A stretch of DNA of 50,486 nucleotides from Chara braunii. Lineage: Eukaryota > Streptophyta > Charophyceae > Charales > Characeae. The translations under genes were made by a program, and so were the position numbers. Of this stretch, positions 1-11,385 are shown piece by piece. Within the stretch, counting starts at the first letter, position 1. Each line of letters starts with the position of its first letter. The stretch lies in the NCBI GenBank assembly GCA_003427395.1, contig BFEA01000504.1, positions 579,212 to 629,697 on the forward strand, in the 5' to 3' direction. The notes under the pieces were generated by a model. The model made no database searches and was not told the origin of the DNA. It saw only the letters and a program-made list of their open reading frames with translations.

Positions 1-29
1 CCCCCCATAATTTTTTCATTTTTTTTTAC

Positions 30-30
<1 letters not shown>

Positions 31-74
<44 letters not shown>
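31..74. repeat. (AT)n microsatellite
   Basis: Uninterrupted AT dinucleotide run of about 20 units, flanked by T-rich sequence. Confidence 0.95.
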
Positions 75-76
<2 letters not shown>

Positions 77-510
77 TGAAAAAAAAAGCAACCAGTCAAA
101 ATAAGCATTTTTGTTTGTTATTTTGTAGGTTATTTCGATTTGTTTTATATTTTTTTAATGTCATCACACTGAGGGGCTTGAGGCGACTGTAGCTGGGTGA
201 ACCCAAAAAAAAAAAAAAAAACGCTCTTTTGTGGTCTGCCCATTCAACATGAATGGCCGTTCACAGGCGCGGGGCCAAATGACCGGCCAGTCACGTTCAT
301 GGTGACAGCACTGGCGGGAGGTCAATCCTTCACTCTCACGGGGAAGTTGTCAATGCCCCTGCTATTTACAGTAATCATGGCACATACCGTGGAATATTGA
401 TTTGGCTCTGCATGACATAGACATGATATAGATAGATTGAAGTATCGTAATCATATAGAATCATATAGATTTGAATGCATACAAATGACATTGCCACGTT
501 CCAGTGAATA
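75..510. other. Unassigned non-coding stretch
   Basis: Holds a poly-A tract near 204-221. No convincing gene or repeat was seen; the short ORF that starts in the poly-A tract has no recognisable domain. Confidence 0.5.
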
Positions 511-535
511 GGGATGCTAGACCCAATTTCCAGCT
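511..535 (+). repeat. GGGACGC hairpin repeat, degenerate copy
   Basis: Diverged copy of the dispersed repeat that is best preserved at 705-758. It has the GGGATGCT head and TTTCCAGC, but the stem has a mismatch. It is the first of three copies in a row, all on the plus strand. Confidence 0.55.
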
Positions 536-656
536 GACACTCATCATATCAATGGTAGATAGGGTGGATAGGGTTCTTCATGCGACGTATATTGATTGCC
601 GAGCATATACAGACAGTACTGAATGCACAGTATGATAAATCACACATCACTGTATA

Positions 657-700
657 GGGGCGCTTGACCCGATTTCCAGCTGATACACATCACATCATTG
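657..700 (+). repeat. GGGACGC hairpin repeat, degenerate copy
   Basis: Second of three same-strand copies. It runs GGGGCGCTTGACCCG then TTTCCAGC, followed by a CATCACATCATTGTA tail similar to the one after the 511 copy. Confidence 0.55.
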
Positions 701-704
701 TACA

Positions 705-758
705 GGGACGCTGGAGCCGATTTCCAGCAGGTGCAGCTCCCCACCAATAGATGGAGCC
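705..758 (+). repeat. GGGACGC hairpin repeat, long form
   Basis: The head GGGACGCTGGA is followed by a loop and TTCCAGC, giving stem GCTGGA/TCCAGC. Next comes AGGTGCAGCTCCCCACC and AATAGATGGAGC, which gives a second stem GCTCC/GGAGC. Related copies lie at 11067, 15380, 16927, 33556, 33754 and 44567. Confidence 0.85.
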
Positions 759-1070
759 TTCAACGCCGGGGCCTACTTATCGGGGCTGCTCCTAGAAGGT
801 TTTTCCCACGTACGAAGTGTAATGGAAAAAATAAAAAAATAAAAAAAATTGGGGCGCCGATGGCAGCGCACATGGGTAAAGGTCAGAAAAAAAATAAAAA
901 AATATATATGAATTAAAAAAAAAAAAGCATGCGCCAAAGCTGGGTACTGGGCCCCAGTACATACCGGGTAGAGTTCTGAGGTCCCCCATCTCGACTGGAT
1001 TTTCGTTTCGTAATAAAATCTGTTTTTTCCCAAAAAATTAAATCAAGAGTAGCATTGGTATATGGTATTG

Positions 1071-1364
1071 GATTCTGTGGTGGACCTGCTGCCAGCAAAC
1101 GGACAAACGGACCAGACGGGAGAGCATTATTTTCATCCACATGCCCAAGATAAAGAACAAGACAGAGTCATCAGGTGTCCACTTTCTGTTCACGTTTTCT
1201 TTGACACGTGGATGAAAGGAACGCGATTCTGTGGCGGACCTGCTGCCAGCAAACGGACCAGACAGGAGAGCATCCTGTTCATCCACATGCCCAAGATAAA
1301 GAATAAGACAGAGTGATCGGATGTCCACTTTCTGTTCACGTTTTTCTTTGACACGTGGATGAAG
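1071..1364. repeat. Tandem duplication, ~150-bp unit
   Basis: Two adjacent units, 1071-1224 and 1225-1364. Each begins GATTCTGTGG and contains GACCTGCTGCCAGCAAACGG, CATCCACATGCCCAAGATAA and TTTGACACGTGGATGAA. Unit 1 has a few extra bases where CAAACGGAC is repeated. An inverted fragment of the same unit lies at 4137-4186. Confidence 0.9.
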
Positions 1365-2514
1365 AGGACACTCTAGCTTTTCTGTCTTTTTGCTGGTTGT
1401 TCTGGTTCCTCCCCATTTCTTCCTGGGGGCCATGTCCCACTGGCATCGTTGAACTAGTTCAACGTGGAGTTTTCTATCAGGTGTGGCATGTCGCAACCTC
1501 TGACATGCAGCTCCCTGACTTCCATCCAGCGGTTCATTTTGCAATCAGACTCGTTCTCAAACACACTTTTCATGCATGTAAACAGCAACGCAGCATACTG
1601 GCGACATGCGCCCACTCAAAACTCAGAGATATGGCTTTCAGATACGAGTTCACTCTCAATTGGCTATGGCAACTTCAGCGCCCAAACATCTCACTGTTCA
1701 CATACACTGGATCACCCTGGATATCCCACACGCATCACTCTAACACTCGAGCACACACACACTCACTACTAACTACAGCTATGGCAGCTATGGCTGCCTC
1801 TAACCTATCGCTATGCTAACTCCTCCTCTCTTGCCCACTGCGTCCTCCGGGCTCATCTGCAGACCTCCTTGCACAAGTCGCTGTGGCAGCGCTTCCGCAT
1901 GGCTCACGCAGGAATGAATGAATGGCTGGGCGCTGCCTCTTGATTTATACTTCAGAAACTCGTTGGTCTGCCCTTTGCCNTCGGCCCTTGGTGCTTACAG
2001 TCCCCCTGTGGTACTTGCTGGACCGGACTNGGACTGACTGGACCTTCNGTTNACTGACTGTGGACTCACCGCTATCCTANCGCCGTTGCACTGCTGTTGC
2101 ACTGCGGTTTAGTCCACCACTTGCCTCACCACTTGACCACTTGCCTACCTTCTAGAAGGTCTACAGCTAAGCTTCCAGAACTCACTAAGACTCCTACGCT
2201 ATAGACCTACAGATCGAACCCCTGCTGTCTATGGACCTACGACAGGTCTACCAACTGCCTACGAATACACAGGTCACAGGTTCAATTCTCGGGGTCTACA
2301 CAGATACTGTACATGGGTAGGGTGAGGTCTAGGGATCGAACCCTGGGTACTGCATCCGCTACTGCTAAAAGGTGAAAACCGTTTCAATTTTGCAGATGGA
2401 GATATAATTTCGTTTTTCATTGCTTTAGTCTTCAGAAAAAAAGGAGAAAATTTTTGATTCCCGAATACAACTCCCCCTACCCTAGCCTTTTTCCTGTTGA
2501 GCCATCATTACCTC
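1365..2514. other. Unassigned stretch with ambiguous bases
   Basis: Contains a short ACACAC run near 1752-1762, CT-rich sequence and single N bases at 1980, 2030, 2048, 2052 and 2080 inside a locally repetitive GGACTGACTGGACC region. Open frames here show no recognisable domain. Confidence 0.5.
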
Positions 2515-2625
2515 CTGGTGGGAGGACACTCTGACAGACAAGGTAGGGCACTTGACAGAAGTGGGAGGACACTGACAGAGGTGGAAGGACACTGACAGAG
2601 GTGGGAGGACACTTTGACAGACACT
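2515..2625. repeat. Minisatellite, ~20-bp GTGGGAGGACACTGACAGAG unit
   Basis: About five head-to-tail variants of GTGGGAGGACACTGACAGAG, some with a CTTT or CTCT insertion before GACAGA. Confidence 0.85.
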
Positions 2626-3724
2626 CTGTTCTTTTATTTGGGTGGTGAATGCACATAGCCAGGAATACCATCCACGTTCTTTCCATGCTATAATGAGGTC
2701 ATGTCTCCTACTTCAGGCAGTGCACTGAGAGTTCCGTATACGTAGGAGAGTTTCACTCGAGGAGATTGATTTTCTCCTTTTGAGTTTCTAAAAAATATGG
2801 ACAAAAGGGGATTGGCCCACTTTCTTTCTCCCTTTTACATACTAGAAAATATGGAAAAAAGCATTCAGCAGCATTTGATTCTCCTTTTTGCACTTGTTTT
2901 GAATTAAATGTTTAATTTGCAATAACTGTGCCACACCATTGAGCTACCTCAACTCAACAGTGTAAGTGGGACATGGCACCGGGTCTGCTGTTACTACAGG
3001 GGCATGGTCCTACTAGCAAAAGAGTTTGTGTGGCAGTTGAGTGACCCAAATCCTGCCGTGCAGTACTGGTGATCCCACGGTCAGTATTTTACATGTATTA
3101 CCCGAAAAAGTAAGGAGACCTTCGTTCCCCTCCTCCTCTCCTTAACACTGGGCATGCCGGTGCAAAGGAAGCTTCCCGCCAAAATCTTTTCAATCCGTTG
3201 GGGGCATGGCCAACCCCAAAAGATAGTGGGGTCGGCCATAGGCCCACTGGACAGAAGATTTTCAGTATTGTGCTTGCTGTTGTGCAATTATCTCATTGGG
3301 TGGAGCCCTCCTTCAAGCACGGAGTATATGGAGGACGTCAGGATCACTGCTGACAGAAGTTGAGTTTATTCCAGAAAATGTGGCAGTTACTTTCTGCACT
3401 GTTGTTGCAACCACCACCATCAGATCATTTGTGATCTGATGGCTGGGAAGCACTCTGCCGTGATTTCAGGTGGGAGGTCTCTGTTTCTTTTTTTTTTTTT
3501 TGCCTTTCTCCAGTTTTCTCACCCCACAAATTCGTGATGAACCTGTCAGGCTGCTGCCACTCAGTGTCACACTGGATCGACCACATTCCTATCCGACTGT
3601 TAATGAGACCACACCCCAGGGGAGGGGCTGCACCTCATGAAGTAGGTTTGGGAACCTTGCGGCCCCTGATTTATTTTTATTTTTATTTTTTTAATCATCT
3701 TGTATTTTTCCATTTATAGTACAA
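2626..3724. other. Unassigned stretch
   Basis: AT-rich then mixed sequence with T-runs near 3487-3502 and a T-rich tract near 3668-3692. The T-rich tract is probably the A-rich tail of the minus-strand repeat at 3725-3748. No gene was recognised. Confidence 0.45.
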
Positions 3725-3748
3725 GCCGGGAAACGGGCCCGGTGTCCC
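3725..3748 (-). repeat. GGGACGC hairpin repeat, short form
   Basis: On the minus strand: GGGACACCGGGCCCGTTTCC then CGGC, followed by TTGTACTATAAAT and an A-rich tail. The stem CCGGG/CCCGG has both sides changed relative to the long form. Confidence 0.7.
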
Positions 3749-4136
3749 TTGACAAAAATTGAGTGCGTCCCGGACCGTAGCATACATCAGTCATTGTGTT
3801 CAAACTCTAACACACAGAAAGCAGTATACACGAAGCACACCACTCAGGAAGGAGAAATAAACCGAGCGCAGGTAATTACGAGAGATAAACCATGAAGTCC
3901 AGTGATGTCGGGCGAAAAGACGCAACACTGTTTCTGCCGGTCGCCCGTCCGGCACCATCAGGGGTCGAGGTACCTAGCGCAGGATGGCATTATCGGCCCA
4001 AGCCAGAAGGGGGAGACGCAACAGGCTCATCGAATCCCGAAAAAGGGGGGAAACACACCACCTCTTGAACATTGAATTTTTGCCTTGGGAACTGTGCCCT
4101 AATAACAGGACAACTTCTGGAAAAAAAAAGAAAAGA

Positions 4137-4186
4137 ATTCTCTCCTGTCTGGTGCGCCTGCGGCAGCAAGTCCACCACGCCGGTTG
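4137..4186 (-). repeat. Inverted fragment of the 1071-1364 repeat
   Basis: The reverse complement reads GTGGTGGACTTGCTGCCGCA then ACCAGACAGGAGAG, matching the start of the tandem unit at 1071 and 1225. Confidence 0.75.
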
Positions 4187-4585
4187 CTTTAGGCTAAGCA
4201 ATTTATTTATTTATTTATTCATTTAAATCATTTTTGAATTTTTTTCTGATAAGGCTCGTTCAATTATCCCCTGTTTATCACACATCAAACTGAGAGTAAG
4301 CGGCCACAGGTCATGATGCTACCTACCGACTGACCCCGGCCAGTATCTCCCAACTCCTGGATGTTCCCTCATTGAAGGCTTGAGCATGGATGTGGCTTCT
4401 ACGGGGTTCCTCATAATACTAAACTGATCTAGGCTGACAGCCAGGCCGCCGGGGTCACCTTGTTTTCCCGGGCAACCCGGCCGTCAAGGTCCTGACCAAA
4501 AAAAAAAAAAAAAAAACTGAAGAAAAACTATGTTATGCACAAAAACAAATTGAACAACTTTTTTTTTTTAAAACCACCAGTACTT
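4187..4585. other. A-tailed sequence of unknown origin
   Basis: GC-rich sequence runs into an A tract at 4498-4517, as a retroposed copy would. It is followed by a T run and the motif ACCACCAGTACTT (4573-4585), which also forms the end of the small inverted-repeat element at 48627-48779. Confidence 0.35.
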
Positions 4586-4742
4586 GTATTAGATATACTT
4601 GAGTATAACATTCAATGGAGATCAATCAGCAAATGACCCAACAACAACAAGCACGATCACACGAGAGACACAAGACATAGCTTTCGAAAAAACCCGAACG
4701 CGACTGCTGTTTAAAATATATAACAATCAGATCCAACAGCTA
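4586..4742 (+). repeat. Direct repeat, copy 1 (157 bp)
   Basis: Begins GTATTAGATATACTTGAG and ends AATCAGATCCAACAGCTA. It is near-identical to 5024-5180 in the same orientation. The two copies bracket the antisense zinc-knuckle fragment. Confidence 0.9.
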
Positions 4743-4970
4743 TGGCGGAAAAGATCCGCTTCGGCGACAACCCTACCGGTGTGTACCGGAACGATCGCAG
4801 TACTAGTTGACACATTCTGTCCATTCAATCTTCTATCCGGGAGATTACAGTACCTAGCTTAGGCTAGCTATATGACCTGCCTGCCCACAATTATAACAAC
4901 CAGTATTCCTAGGCAGAGAGTTGTTCTGGTTCAAAGCCATCCTGACCACCTTCGAATGTCAACAAAGACT
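4731..4970 (-). pseudogene. Antisense gag zinc-knuckle fragment, copy 1
   Basis: Read on the minus strand, this piece encodes a zinc-knuckle core CYNCGQAGHIA after a short Asn-rich lead, as in retroelement Gag nucleocapsids. The final Cys of the C-x2-C-x4-H-x4-C motif is not present, and stops follow soon after, so it is a relic. A second, better preserved copy lies at 11151-11385. Each copy sits upstream of a LINE but in the opposite orientation. It may therefore belong to another retroelement or to the ORF1 of a rearranged LINE. Confidence 0.6.
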
Positions 4971-5023
4971 CAAAGCCACGCAACAGTAGTACAATCCCTA
5001 CGTCGGCTACTTCGTGCGAAGAA

Positions 5024-5180
5024 GTATTAGATATACTTGAGGATAGCATTCAATAGAGATCAATCAGCAAATGACCCAACAGCAACAAGCACGATCACAC
5101 GAGAGACACAAGACATAGCTTTCGAAAAAACCCAAACGCGACCGCTGTTAAAAATACATAACAATCAGATCCAACAGCTA
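5024..5180 (+). repeat. Direct repeat, copy 2 (157 bp)
   Basis: Second copy of the unit at 4586-4742, differing at scattered bases. Confidence 0.9.
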
Positions 5181-5224
5181 CAATATATGGTCCCTCCCTG
5201 GTCCGAGGGACAAGGAATTTAAGA

Positions 5225-5520
5225 AAAAAGCAGACCCCTTCTTACTCCGACATTATCCGGCTGGAGTCCTGGCAACCCTCTCTCAATTCGATGGTTTAAT
5301 GAGGATAGCCACCACAGATCTGTATGTCCTTTTTGAGGAGGATAAAGACTCCAATCTTTGGTGGTTTAACCACGGAGCCTTGATGGAGCTGCCCATCCAA
5401 CAAGTGAAAGCCAATGCCTTCTGGGCGGAGGAGGATCTACGCACGTGTCTATCAACGGTACTCCGGAATGGGCTTCTATGTACTATCAACTGGTCCGCCA
5501 AACCATGGGTAAGGGTCTAG
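5225..5520 (+). pseudogene. Possible LINE ORF1 tail
   Basis: An open frame of about 95 codons ends at 5520, eight bases before the ATG that opens the endonuclease frame at 5528. It contains WWFNHGALMELP and AEEDLRTCLSTVLRNG, with no zinc knuckle and no domain I can name. Position just upstream of ORF2 on the same strand, in a different frame, fits the C-terminal end of a LINE ORF1. This is inferred from context only. It could also be an unrelated open frame. Confidence 0.4.
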
Positions 5521-5527
5521 CGTTAGG

Positions 5528-6517
5528 GTGGAGATCAGGACAACACGAATGGATGAAATCGATACACTCTACTGCAGAAACCCGCACTGGAAACAGTGCC
5601 TCCGCTACGTAGACCTGGACATTAGAACCCTCAACGTGAATGGTTTGGCCTCCTTCAATCCTGTGAAGCGACAGGCGATCTGGGACCAACTAAAGGGGGT
5701 GGGAGGCAAAACATGGTCCGATGTCATTTGTATCCAGGAAACCCACCTAATGGATAAACCTTAACATCATCAGGCCCACAAAACAGTATGGCCTCATCGG
5801 GCATATAGTGCACATGCGAAGTCACCAGGGTCTGCCAGGGTAGCTATATGGATCCCGCCAAAATCCCGGTTGGAGGTGGTCCATTGGGTAGTGGACGAAG
5901 ATCAAGGGAGGTGGGTTTCGATTCTGGGGATGCTCGAAATTGAACCTATCAACATTCAATGTGTATATGCCCCTAACACGTCATTAGATAGGGCACGTTT
6001 TTTCACCCACCTGCAGACTCTCCGACCACAAGGATTACCACTAATCATAGCCGGCAATTTCAATGCAGCACGTGATAGATGGATGGATAGATGGGGCTCC
6101 CGTGACCACTGCCCGAGCTACGTGGACGAAGATGAGAGGATCTTGGCAGACCTTTGTGAGTCTCTGAACCTGGTGGACGCATTCAGACACCTGCACCCGA
6201 CTGAGAAGACTTATACATGTTTTCGTACCAATGATCATTCCCGGCATTCCAAGTCTACAATAGATTTAATCATACTCTCGCAGGAAATTGTGAATGCCCT
6301 GCAACTTTCCACCATCTTCCCACAAAACCCTTACACAGGCCTGGATCACCGACAATGCGGAGCCATTTTCTCCTTCTGCAAGCGGTCGGATCAAGGTCCG
6401 AGATATTATAAGCTAAATACATCCCTACTAAAGGATAAACAATTTCACCCATACGTTCGGGATGTTTGGATTTTTTGGAAACAACAAAAACACCTCTTCG
6501 ACACGGAGGTCCTATAG
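5528..6517 (+). pseudogene. LINE ORF2, APE-type endonuclease domain
   Basis: This is the N-terminal apurinic/apyrimidinic-like endonuclease of ORF2, which in L1 elements nicks the target DNA to prime reverse transcription. Visible motifs in order: LNVNGLASFNP near the start, VICIQETHL (metal-binding Glu), AGNFNAARD (the GDFN box, here with Asn for the usual Asp), STIDLIILS and a final GLDHR (SDH box). An in-frame TAA at 5762-5764 splits the domain and a TAG at 6515-6517 ends it; the frame is otherwise continuous. No other copy of this part exists in the window because LINE copy 2 is 5'-truncated. Confidence 0.85.
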
Positions 6518-8668
6518 TTCACTAACGGACTCTTCTTCGTAGCCAAGAAATGTAAGGAATTTTTGAAGTTGTTAGCAGGCCGACGACATGCACAGGAAAT
6601 GGATGTTCACAAAAGACTTCACAACCTGGCTAACCATGACAATTCCAGTATTCATAGTCAGAAAATCCAAGATTTGCAGGACCAGCTTCTTCACCTAGCA
6701 CAACACAGATGACAAGGAATCAGGATCTGAGGAAAATTAGCAAAATGGACCACTGAAGGCACTATGGACTCCCAATTTTTCAGTCTAGCTTCCATGAGGG
6801 CACACCGCACAACTATTGAGGCCCTTTTGGATCTAGCCAAAGACGAATTTGCCACCTCCACAACCCATAACGTAAGGATCGCCAGATCCTTTTACAAAGA
6901 CTTTTTTTCTTCCCACATCCCCCAACAGCAGGATGCTAACCGCCTTAAGGAACTGGATGACTTTCTACGTCCGATGGAAGGGCACCTCACTTCGCTACAG
7001 AAAGACCAATTGGATCGCCAGATCACCAAAGATTAAATCTAGACGGCCCTTATGCAAATGGAAGAAAAGAAAACCCCAGGTCTAGATGGTTTCCCCAAAG
7101 AATTATGGGAAGCCATGTGGCCCTTCCGAAGCGATGATCTGACGAATTTCTACAGGGCAGTGTGGGATTCCGGTGAGCTGGGGGAATTAGGAAGACAAGG
7201 AGTTTTATCTTTACTTCACAAAAAATGGGACAAATTAAACATCCGGAATTACCGACCCATCACTCTCTTGACGGTAGTTTACAAAATGTTGTCCAAAGCA
7301 TTGGTCAACCGCATGATAAGGGTAATGGAAGACATTATCCATCTAGCCCAGACCGACTTCTTGCGTAATAGAAACATCCAAGAGAACATTCTTTTAGTCA
7401 ATGAGATGATCAGTTTGGCCCATCAGTCAAAAAATAATGTCGCGCTCATCTTCATCGACTTCGAAAAAGCCTACGGCCATGTTGATTGGATTTTCCTGGA
7501 TAGATGCTTGGGGCAGTTGAACTTCGACAATAATTTTTGGAAATGGATCCGCATCCTGCACCAAAACGCGACCACGTGCGTTCAAATAAACGGGACTATG
7601 GCACCAGGTTTTAGGCTGCAACGTTCTGTTAGACAAGGAGACCCAATCGCCCCCTTTCTATTCATCACCGTAATGGAAGCATTAGCAGTCAACCTACGAC
7701 AGTGCAAGGACCTTAAGATAATTCAGATTGTCGGCATTCGTGAAGTCACTATCCCAATCAGCTCACTATTTGCAGACGATCTAACAATTATCGCGGACGC
7801 CACACATCAAAACATGGAAGGGATACACAGGTTGATGAACCTTTTTTGTTCCCTTTCGGACATGGCCATCAATCGGGGGAATAAAACATTAGGTTGGTGG
7901 CTCCACCATCAAGGCGGCCGCCCCCCGGAGGGTCACCAAATTTCCTGGGTAGACCCGGAATCCCCAATCAGGATTCTAGGGGTAAAGATGTCTCTCAAAG
8001 GCAACCCCCTGAAAAATGACAGCTGGGTTTCAGCCTCGACATACGCAAAAGTCTCAATGAAACCACCAGCACACATCTCTTTTTGGGCGGGCATTGGTGA
8101 TAACAATGTAATATTGGCCTCCCTTTGGTATAAATCGGTGCTGTGGCCACTAAGTCCAAGGGTCCTAAAGATCTTAAAGAGGAAGGTGGCAGCCTACCTA
8201 TGGAGAGGGGACAGTGAGAACCCCCACGCCATCAGTCGTGTGGCTTGGGACTCGGTCACTCAACCTAAAGCCAAAGGTGGTCTTTGTATCATAGACCCCC
8301 TCACCCAGTCCCAAACACTGAGTTTACAATGGGTTGTTCGTCTGATTTTTGAGGAGTCGCTCGTATGGAGACCATTAACACTAACGCAAATTGCCCGCCT
8401 GGCCGCGGAAGCCCCCCAGTCTGTTCATCCCTTCCAGTGGTTGGATGACCGCTACGAGAGTGCCACGACGCCCCCGGGGAGGGGAAGAAATGAGAGACGA
8501 CTCTTGGCCTCGACTACTAAAAATTTGGATAAACTACCCCCTCCGAATCGACCGCCCCCAGACAAGTGGGAGGAAGTAGCAAGGCAACTTCTCTTCGGAA
8601 ACCGATGGATCACTAACGAACGAAGTCAATCTTTAGCAGCTCGGACTCCCCGTGGAAGGGCTGGGTAA
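6518..8668 (+). pseudogene. LINE ORF2, reverse transcriptase domain
   Basis: Reverse transcriptase of the same ORF2 frame. The longest open piece starts at 7052. Motifs in order: KTPGLDGFPKELW, RNYRPITLLTVVYK, FIDFEKAY (first catalytic Asp, about 7450-7474), RQGDPIAPFLF and FADD (7769-7780, the catalytic Asp pair). All three catalytic Asp residues are present, so the RT core itself is not mutated. In-frame stops at 6710, 6728, 7034 and 7040 break the linker before it. Around 8630 the homology to LINE copy 2 moves to another frame for about 150 bases. The element is dead as it stands, though its domains remain readable. Confidence 0.9.
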
Positions 8669-10087
8669 AAAATGGGGTGACTCGAGTTGGCGACCTTTAG
8701 GACGGGGAGAGGAAGGACTGGAAGACCCCGGAAAAGATGAGGGAAAAATTGAGATACTGTCACAATATTGAATCGACACTAGAAACCATAACAGAGGCTC
8801 TCATGATAGGTTGGTGGCCTGTTCTTCGCAAAGGTCCGGTAGTGAAGGAAGGGGGATTGGATGGCCAAGAAAGCGAGGGATGACAAGGTAGGGATGGTTC
8901 ATCTAGTCAGCTCAGATGAGGGGCTGATTGAGTGGTATAACATAACAAGAGACGGCTTGCTGGAAGGGAGTCAGGACCCCTTCCAATGGATTCGCTTAGA
9001 GGACCTATATCGAATCAGGGTTATACAGGATGGAGACCACAGGCGGGCCTTTCTCCATGAATTCGCCTTAGAAAACCTCCCCCTTGACCCATTGGAATAG
9101 ATCTGGAAGATGGACACACGATATAATCCAAGACAACCTAGACCTAAAAAACTTTCTGATCTCACGGTAAAAGCGATATATAAAATGATCAGAACTAATC
9201 GGTGTCTCAATGATACAGTAGTCGATAGATGGCAGGGGCACCTCAACGTAGAAAGATATCTTCTGGCACCGATTCGTTGGTTTAGAGATACCAAGTGTAG
9301 ACCCGCAAAAATCACAGCCTTACAGTGGCAGATCGTGCATCGGTGTCTCCTTACCAATGACTGGCTCATCGATCATTCGCGTTTAGAGCAACAAGGTCGT
9401 GCGCTCCCCGGGTGCTCCCGCTGCCTCATGGGTTTTCCTGCCAGAAAGAGGGCAGAGACAATAGAACACATCTTCCTGCAATGCCAATCAACAGTTTTGA
9501 CTTGGAGATGGTGGGATAGGGTGTGGCAACAAATGGTTTCAGGCCATACATGGCCGTGGGATTGGTGGGTCATCCTCATGGGTTACTACCCACCCTTTCA
9601 GGACAATACCTTTGTGACAAACATGTTTCATCTGTCACAAAGAACGATCTTGTGTATCCTGTGGTGGCAACGCTGCGTTCTCACTTTAGACAAGGTACGG
9701 ATTGAGGGTGGGGAGAGGTTGAAGCACCTTAAAACGGAATTCCAATTGGAGCTCTTGCATAGATGGAAGATCACTAAACAATCTCTCGACAGCTTCCACA
9801 GATCCAAGGACATTCGAGAACGCCTATTACAATTCTCTAGAGAGCGGCTGGGTGGGGATCGGGAGGGGTGGGTAGCGGAGGTCTGTTGGTCAGGGGACTG
9901 GGATGAGGACGTTGGCAGGGAGGACCATGATGCAGAGGTAGTCCCAAGGGACTATCACCTGAGTTTCAAAGAATGGTTGTCGATAGACTCGTGCACCCCT
10001 ATGAGACAAGCTGATGAATTTTCAGACCCCTTCCCTCAACGGAAAAAATTCCTAGAATTAAATAATCATTCTATAGTAAAATTTTAA
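8669..10087 (+). pseudogene. LINE ORF2, C-terminal zf-RVT region
   Basis: C-terminal part of ORF2. The open piece 9110-10087 carries the zf-RVT signature of plant L1 elements: LQWQIVHRCLLTNDWL, then a C-x2-C pair (GCSRC near 9410-9425), then an EHIFLQC His/Cys pair. A TAG at 9098-9100 separates it from the preceding piece 8861-9100. Its last ~16 residues after DPFP are not LINE sequence: they come from the DNA transposon inserted at 10037. The equivalent region in LINE copy 2 (13453-15135) continues differently after DPFP. Confidence 0.85.
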
Positions 10088-10556
10088 GCTAAATTTTAAA
10101 ATTTCACTCCATTTTCAAAAATGTCATTCCAATTTAACAAATTTTCATCTTTCTTGCAAACTTTCATTCCAAGAATAGGGTATCCCTTCGTATTTGGACT
10201 GCATGCTAGAGATGGAAGGGAAGTCTGGATGAGTTCATCAAATATTTAAATTAGACTGTTATTATAAGTAAGGATTTTTAGTCATAAATAGGTTAATTCA
10301 ATCTAAATTAGAAGATATTTGTTCTAGTAGAATGAAAATTTAACTAAAATATTTCATAAACTCGTCCAGACTTTCATTCCATCTTGAACAAATATATGTA
10401 GTTGAAAGGGAAAGTTCATATTTAGATGGGAACTTATCAAATAAAACTGAAAATTTCATAATTTGACGAACATTGGAATGATTTTATAAATATGAAGGAA
10501 TTTTTTTCTATGGAATGTTCTTTTAACTTTCATTTCTCGTAGGAATTTTTCTGTTG
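10037..10556 (+). mobile_element. ~520-bp non-autonomous DNA transposon, copy 1
   Basis: AT-rich non-coding element with terminal inverted repeats of about 15 bp (CAAC.GAAAAA.TTCC at the left; the right end is its complement, ending TTTTTCTGTTG). It is flanked by the dinucleotide CT on both sides (10035-10036 and 10557-10558). It lies inside the last codons of LINE copy 1. Element plus duplication is 522 bp, so the host frame phase is kept. Two other copies are at 24719 and 40844. It encodes no transposase. The superfamily is uncertain because a 2-bp duplication that is not always TA is unusual. Confidence 0.85.
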
Positions 10557-10969
10557 CTCCGCATCTGGGGTCTCTAGAATTACGCCTGTAATTGTCTGAT
10601 GAAGTTTGGGGTGATTTTTGGGCTCTTTGGTCAGTTCTTGATTATCGGTTTGTTTTTCTTGAATAAGCTTGCTACCGTCTGTGTTCTGTTTCCTCCCACC
10701 CCCTTTTTTTGTGCTCCATTTTTTTCTTTTGTCACCAACCTTCCCTTTGCTGTCAATATCGATACGCGGCGGCCGAAGACAGAGGTGCAAGGCGGGCGTT
10801 TCAAAGGAAAGGCAGGGAGATGGCAGGATAACCACTGGTGCCTCCTCAGTGGCTCCTCCCGGTTCCCTGACCAGGCTCAAGGATGGAAAGGGTGATGGCC
10901 GCTTTTATGTATGGGTCGCTGGTCCTGTTGCAAATAGATGGTAGCAATAGAAATCTGGGGCCAGGTTCC
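10557..10969. other. LINE copy 1 3' remnant and unassigned sequence
   Basis: The first ~120 bp after the transposon is probably the interrupted LINE 3' end. The rest shows no recognisable feature. Confidence 0.4.
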
Positions 10970-11022
10970 CCCCCTGCTCAGTCAATCCCCTGGTTCCAGG
11001 GCAATCAATGCTGGCAGGATCC
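10970..11022 (-). repeat. Fragment of the ~72-bp repeat at 33.85 kb
   Basis: On the minus strand it reads CTGCCAGCATTGATTGCCCT then AGGGGATTGACTG, matching the tandem units at 33845-33985. Confidence 0.75.
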
Positions 11023-11066
11023 GCCTACAGTTTCTTCTGATGTATTCTAATATATCATGTTCATAA

Positions 11067-11119
11067 GGGACGCTGGACCCGTTTTCCAGCAGGTGAGGCT
11101 CCCAACCAATAGATGGAGC
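11067..11119 (+). repeat. GGGACGC hairpin repeat, long form with A tail
   Basis: Stem GCTGGA/TCCAGC, then ACCAATAGATGGAGC, followed within a few bases by a ~22-base A tract (11128-11149). The A tract abuts the zinc-knuckle scrap, as expected for a retroposed short element. Confidence 0.85.
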
Positions 11120-11150
11120 ATTGTTATAAAAAAAAAAAAAAAAAAAAAAA

Positions 11151-11385
11151 TCCAACAGCTATGGCGGAAAAGATCCGCTTCGGCGACGACTCCACCAGTT
11201 TGTACCGGAACGATCGCCGTGCTAGTTGACACATTCTGTCCATTCAATCTAAGACTTCTATCCGAGAGATTAGAGTTCCTAGCTATATGACCTGCCTGCC
11301 CACAATTATAACAACCAGTATTCATAAGCAAAGAGTTGTTCTGGTTCAAAGTCATCCTGACCACCTTCGAATGTCAACAAAGACT
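11151..11385 (-). pseudogene. Antisense gag zinc-knuckle fragment, copy 2
   Basis: Homologous to 4731-4970 over its whole length. On the minus strand the frame is open here and encodes MLNQNN-like lead sequence, then CYNCGQAGHIARNS, so the last zinc-knuckle Cys is Ser. It was presumably a Gag nucleocapsid domain. It is bounded on its left by the A tract of the short repeat at 11067. Confidence 0.65.

Larger units (their letters stand above)
5225..10680 (+). mobile_element. L1-type LINE, copy 1 (decayed)
   Basis: Non-LTR retrotransposon with the plant-L1 order ORF1?-APE endonuclease-RT-zf-RVT. ORF2 keeps one frame (frame 2) from 5528 to about 8630 and again from 8861 to 10087, broken mainly by point stops and one local frame change near 8.63 kb. 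The right end is approximate, placed after GAATAAG at 10661-10667, which resembles the GAATAAA near the end of copy 2. A 520-bp transposon is inserted at 10037-10556. Confidence 0.85.

Noticed and set aside
1038-1544. 168-codon minus-strand ORF
   Set aside because: It runs through the 150-bp tandem duplication, its sequence repeats accordingly, and it shows no domain.
2935-2965. tRNA-like A box on the minus strand
   Set aside because: TAGCTCAATGGT is present, but no B box lies at a proper distance and there is no repeat partner.
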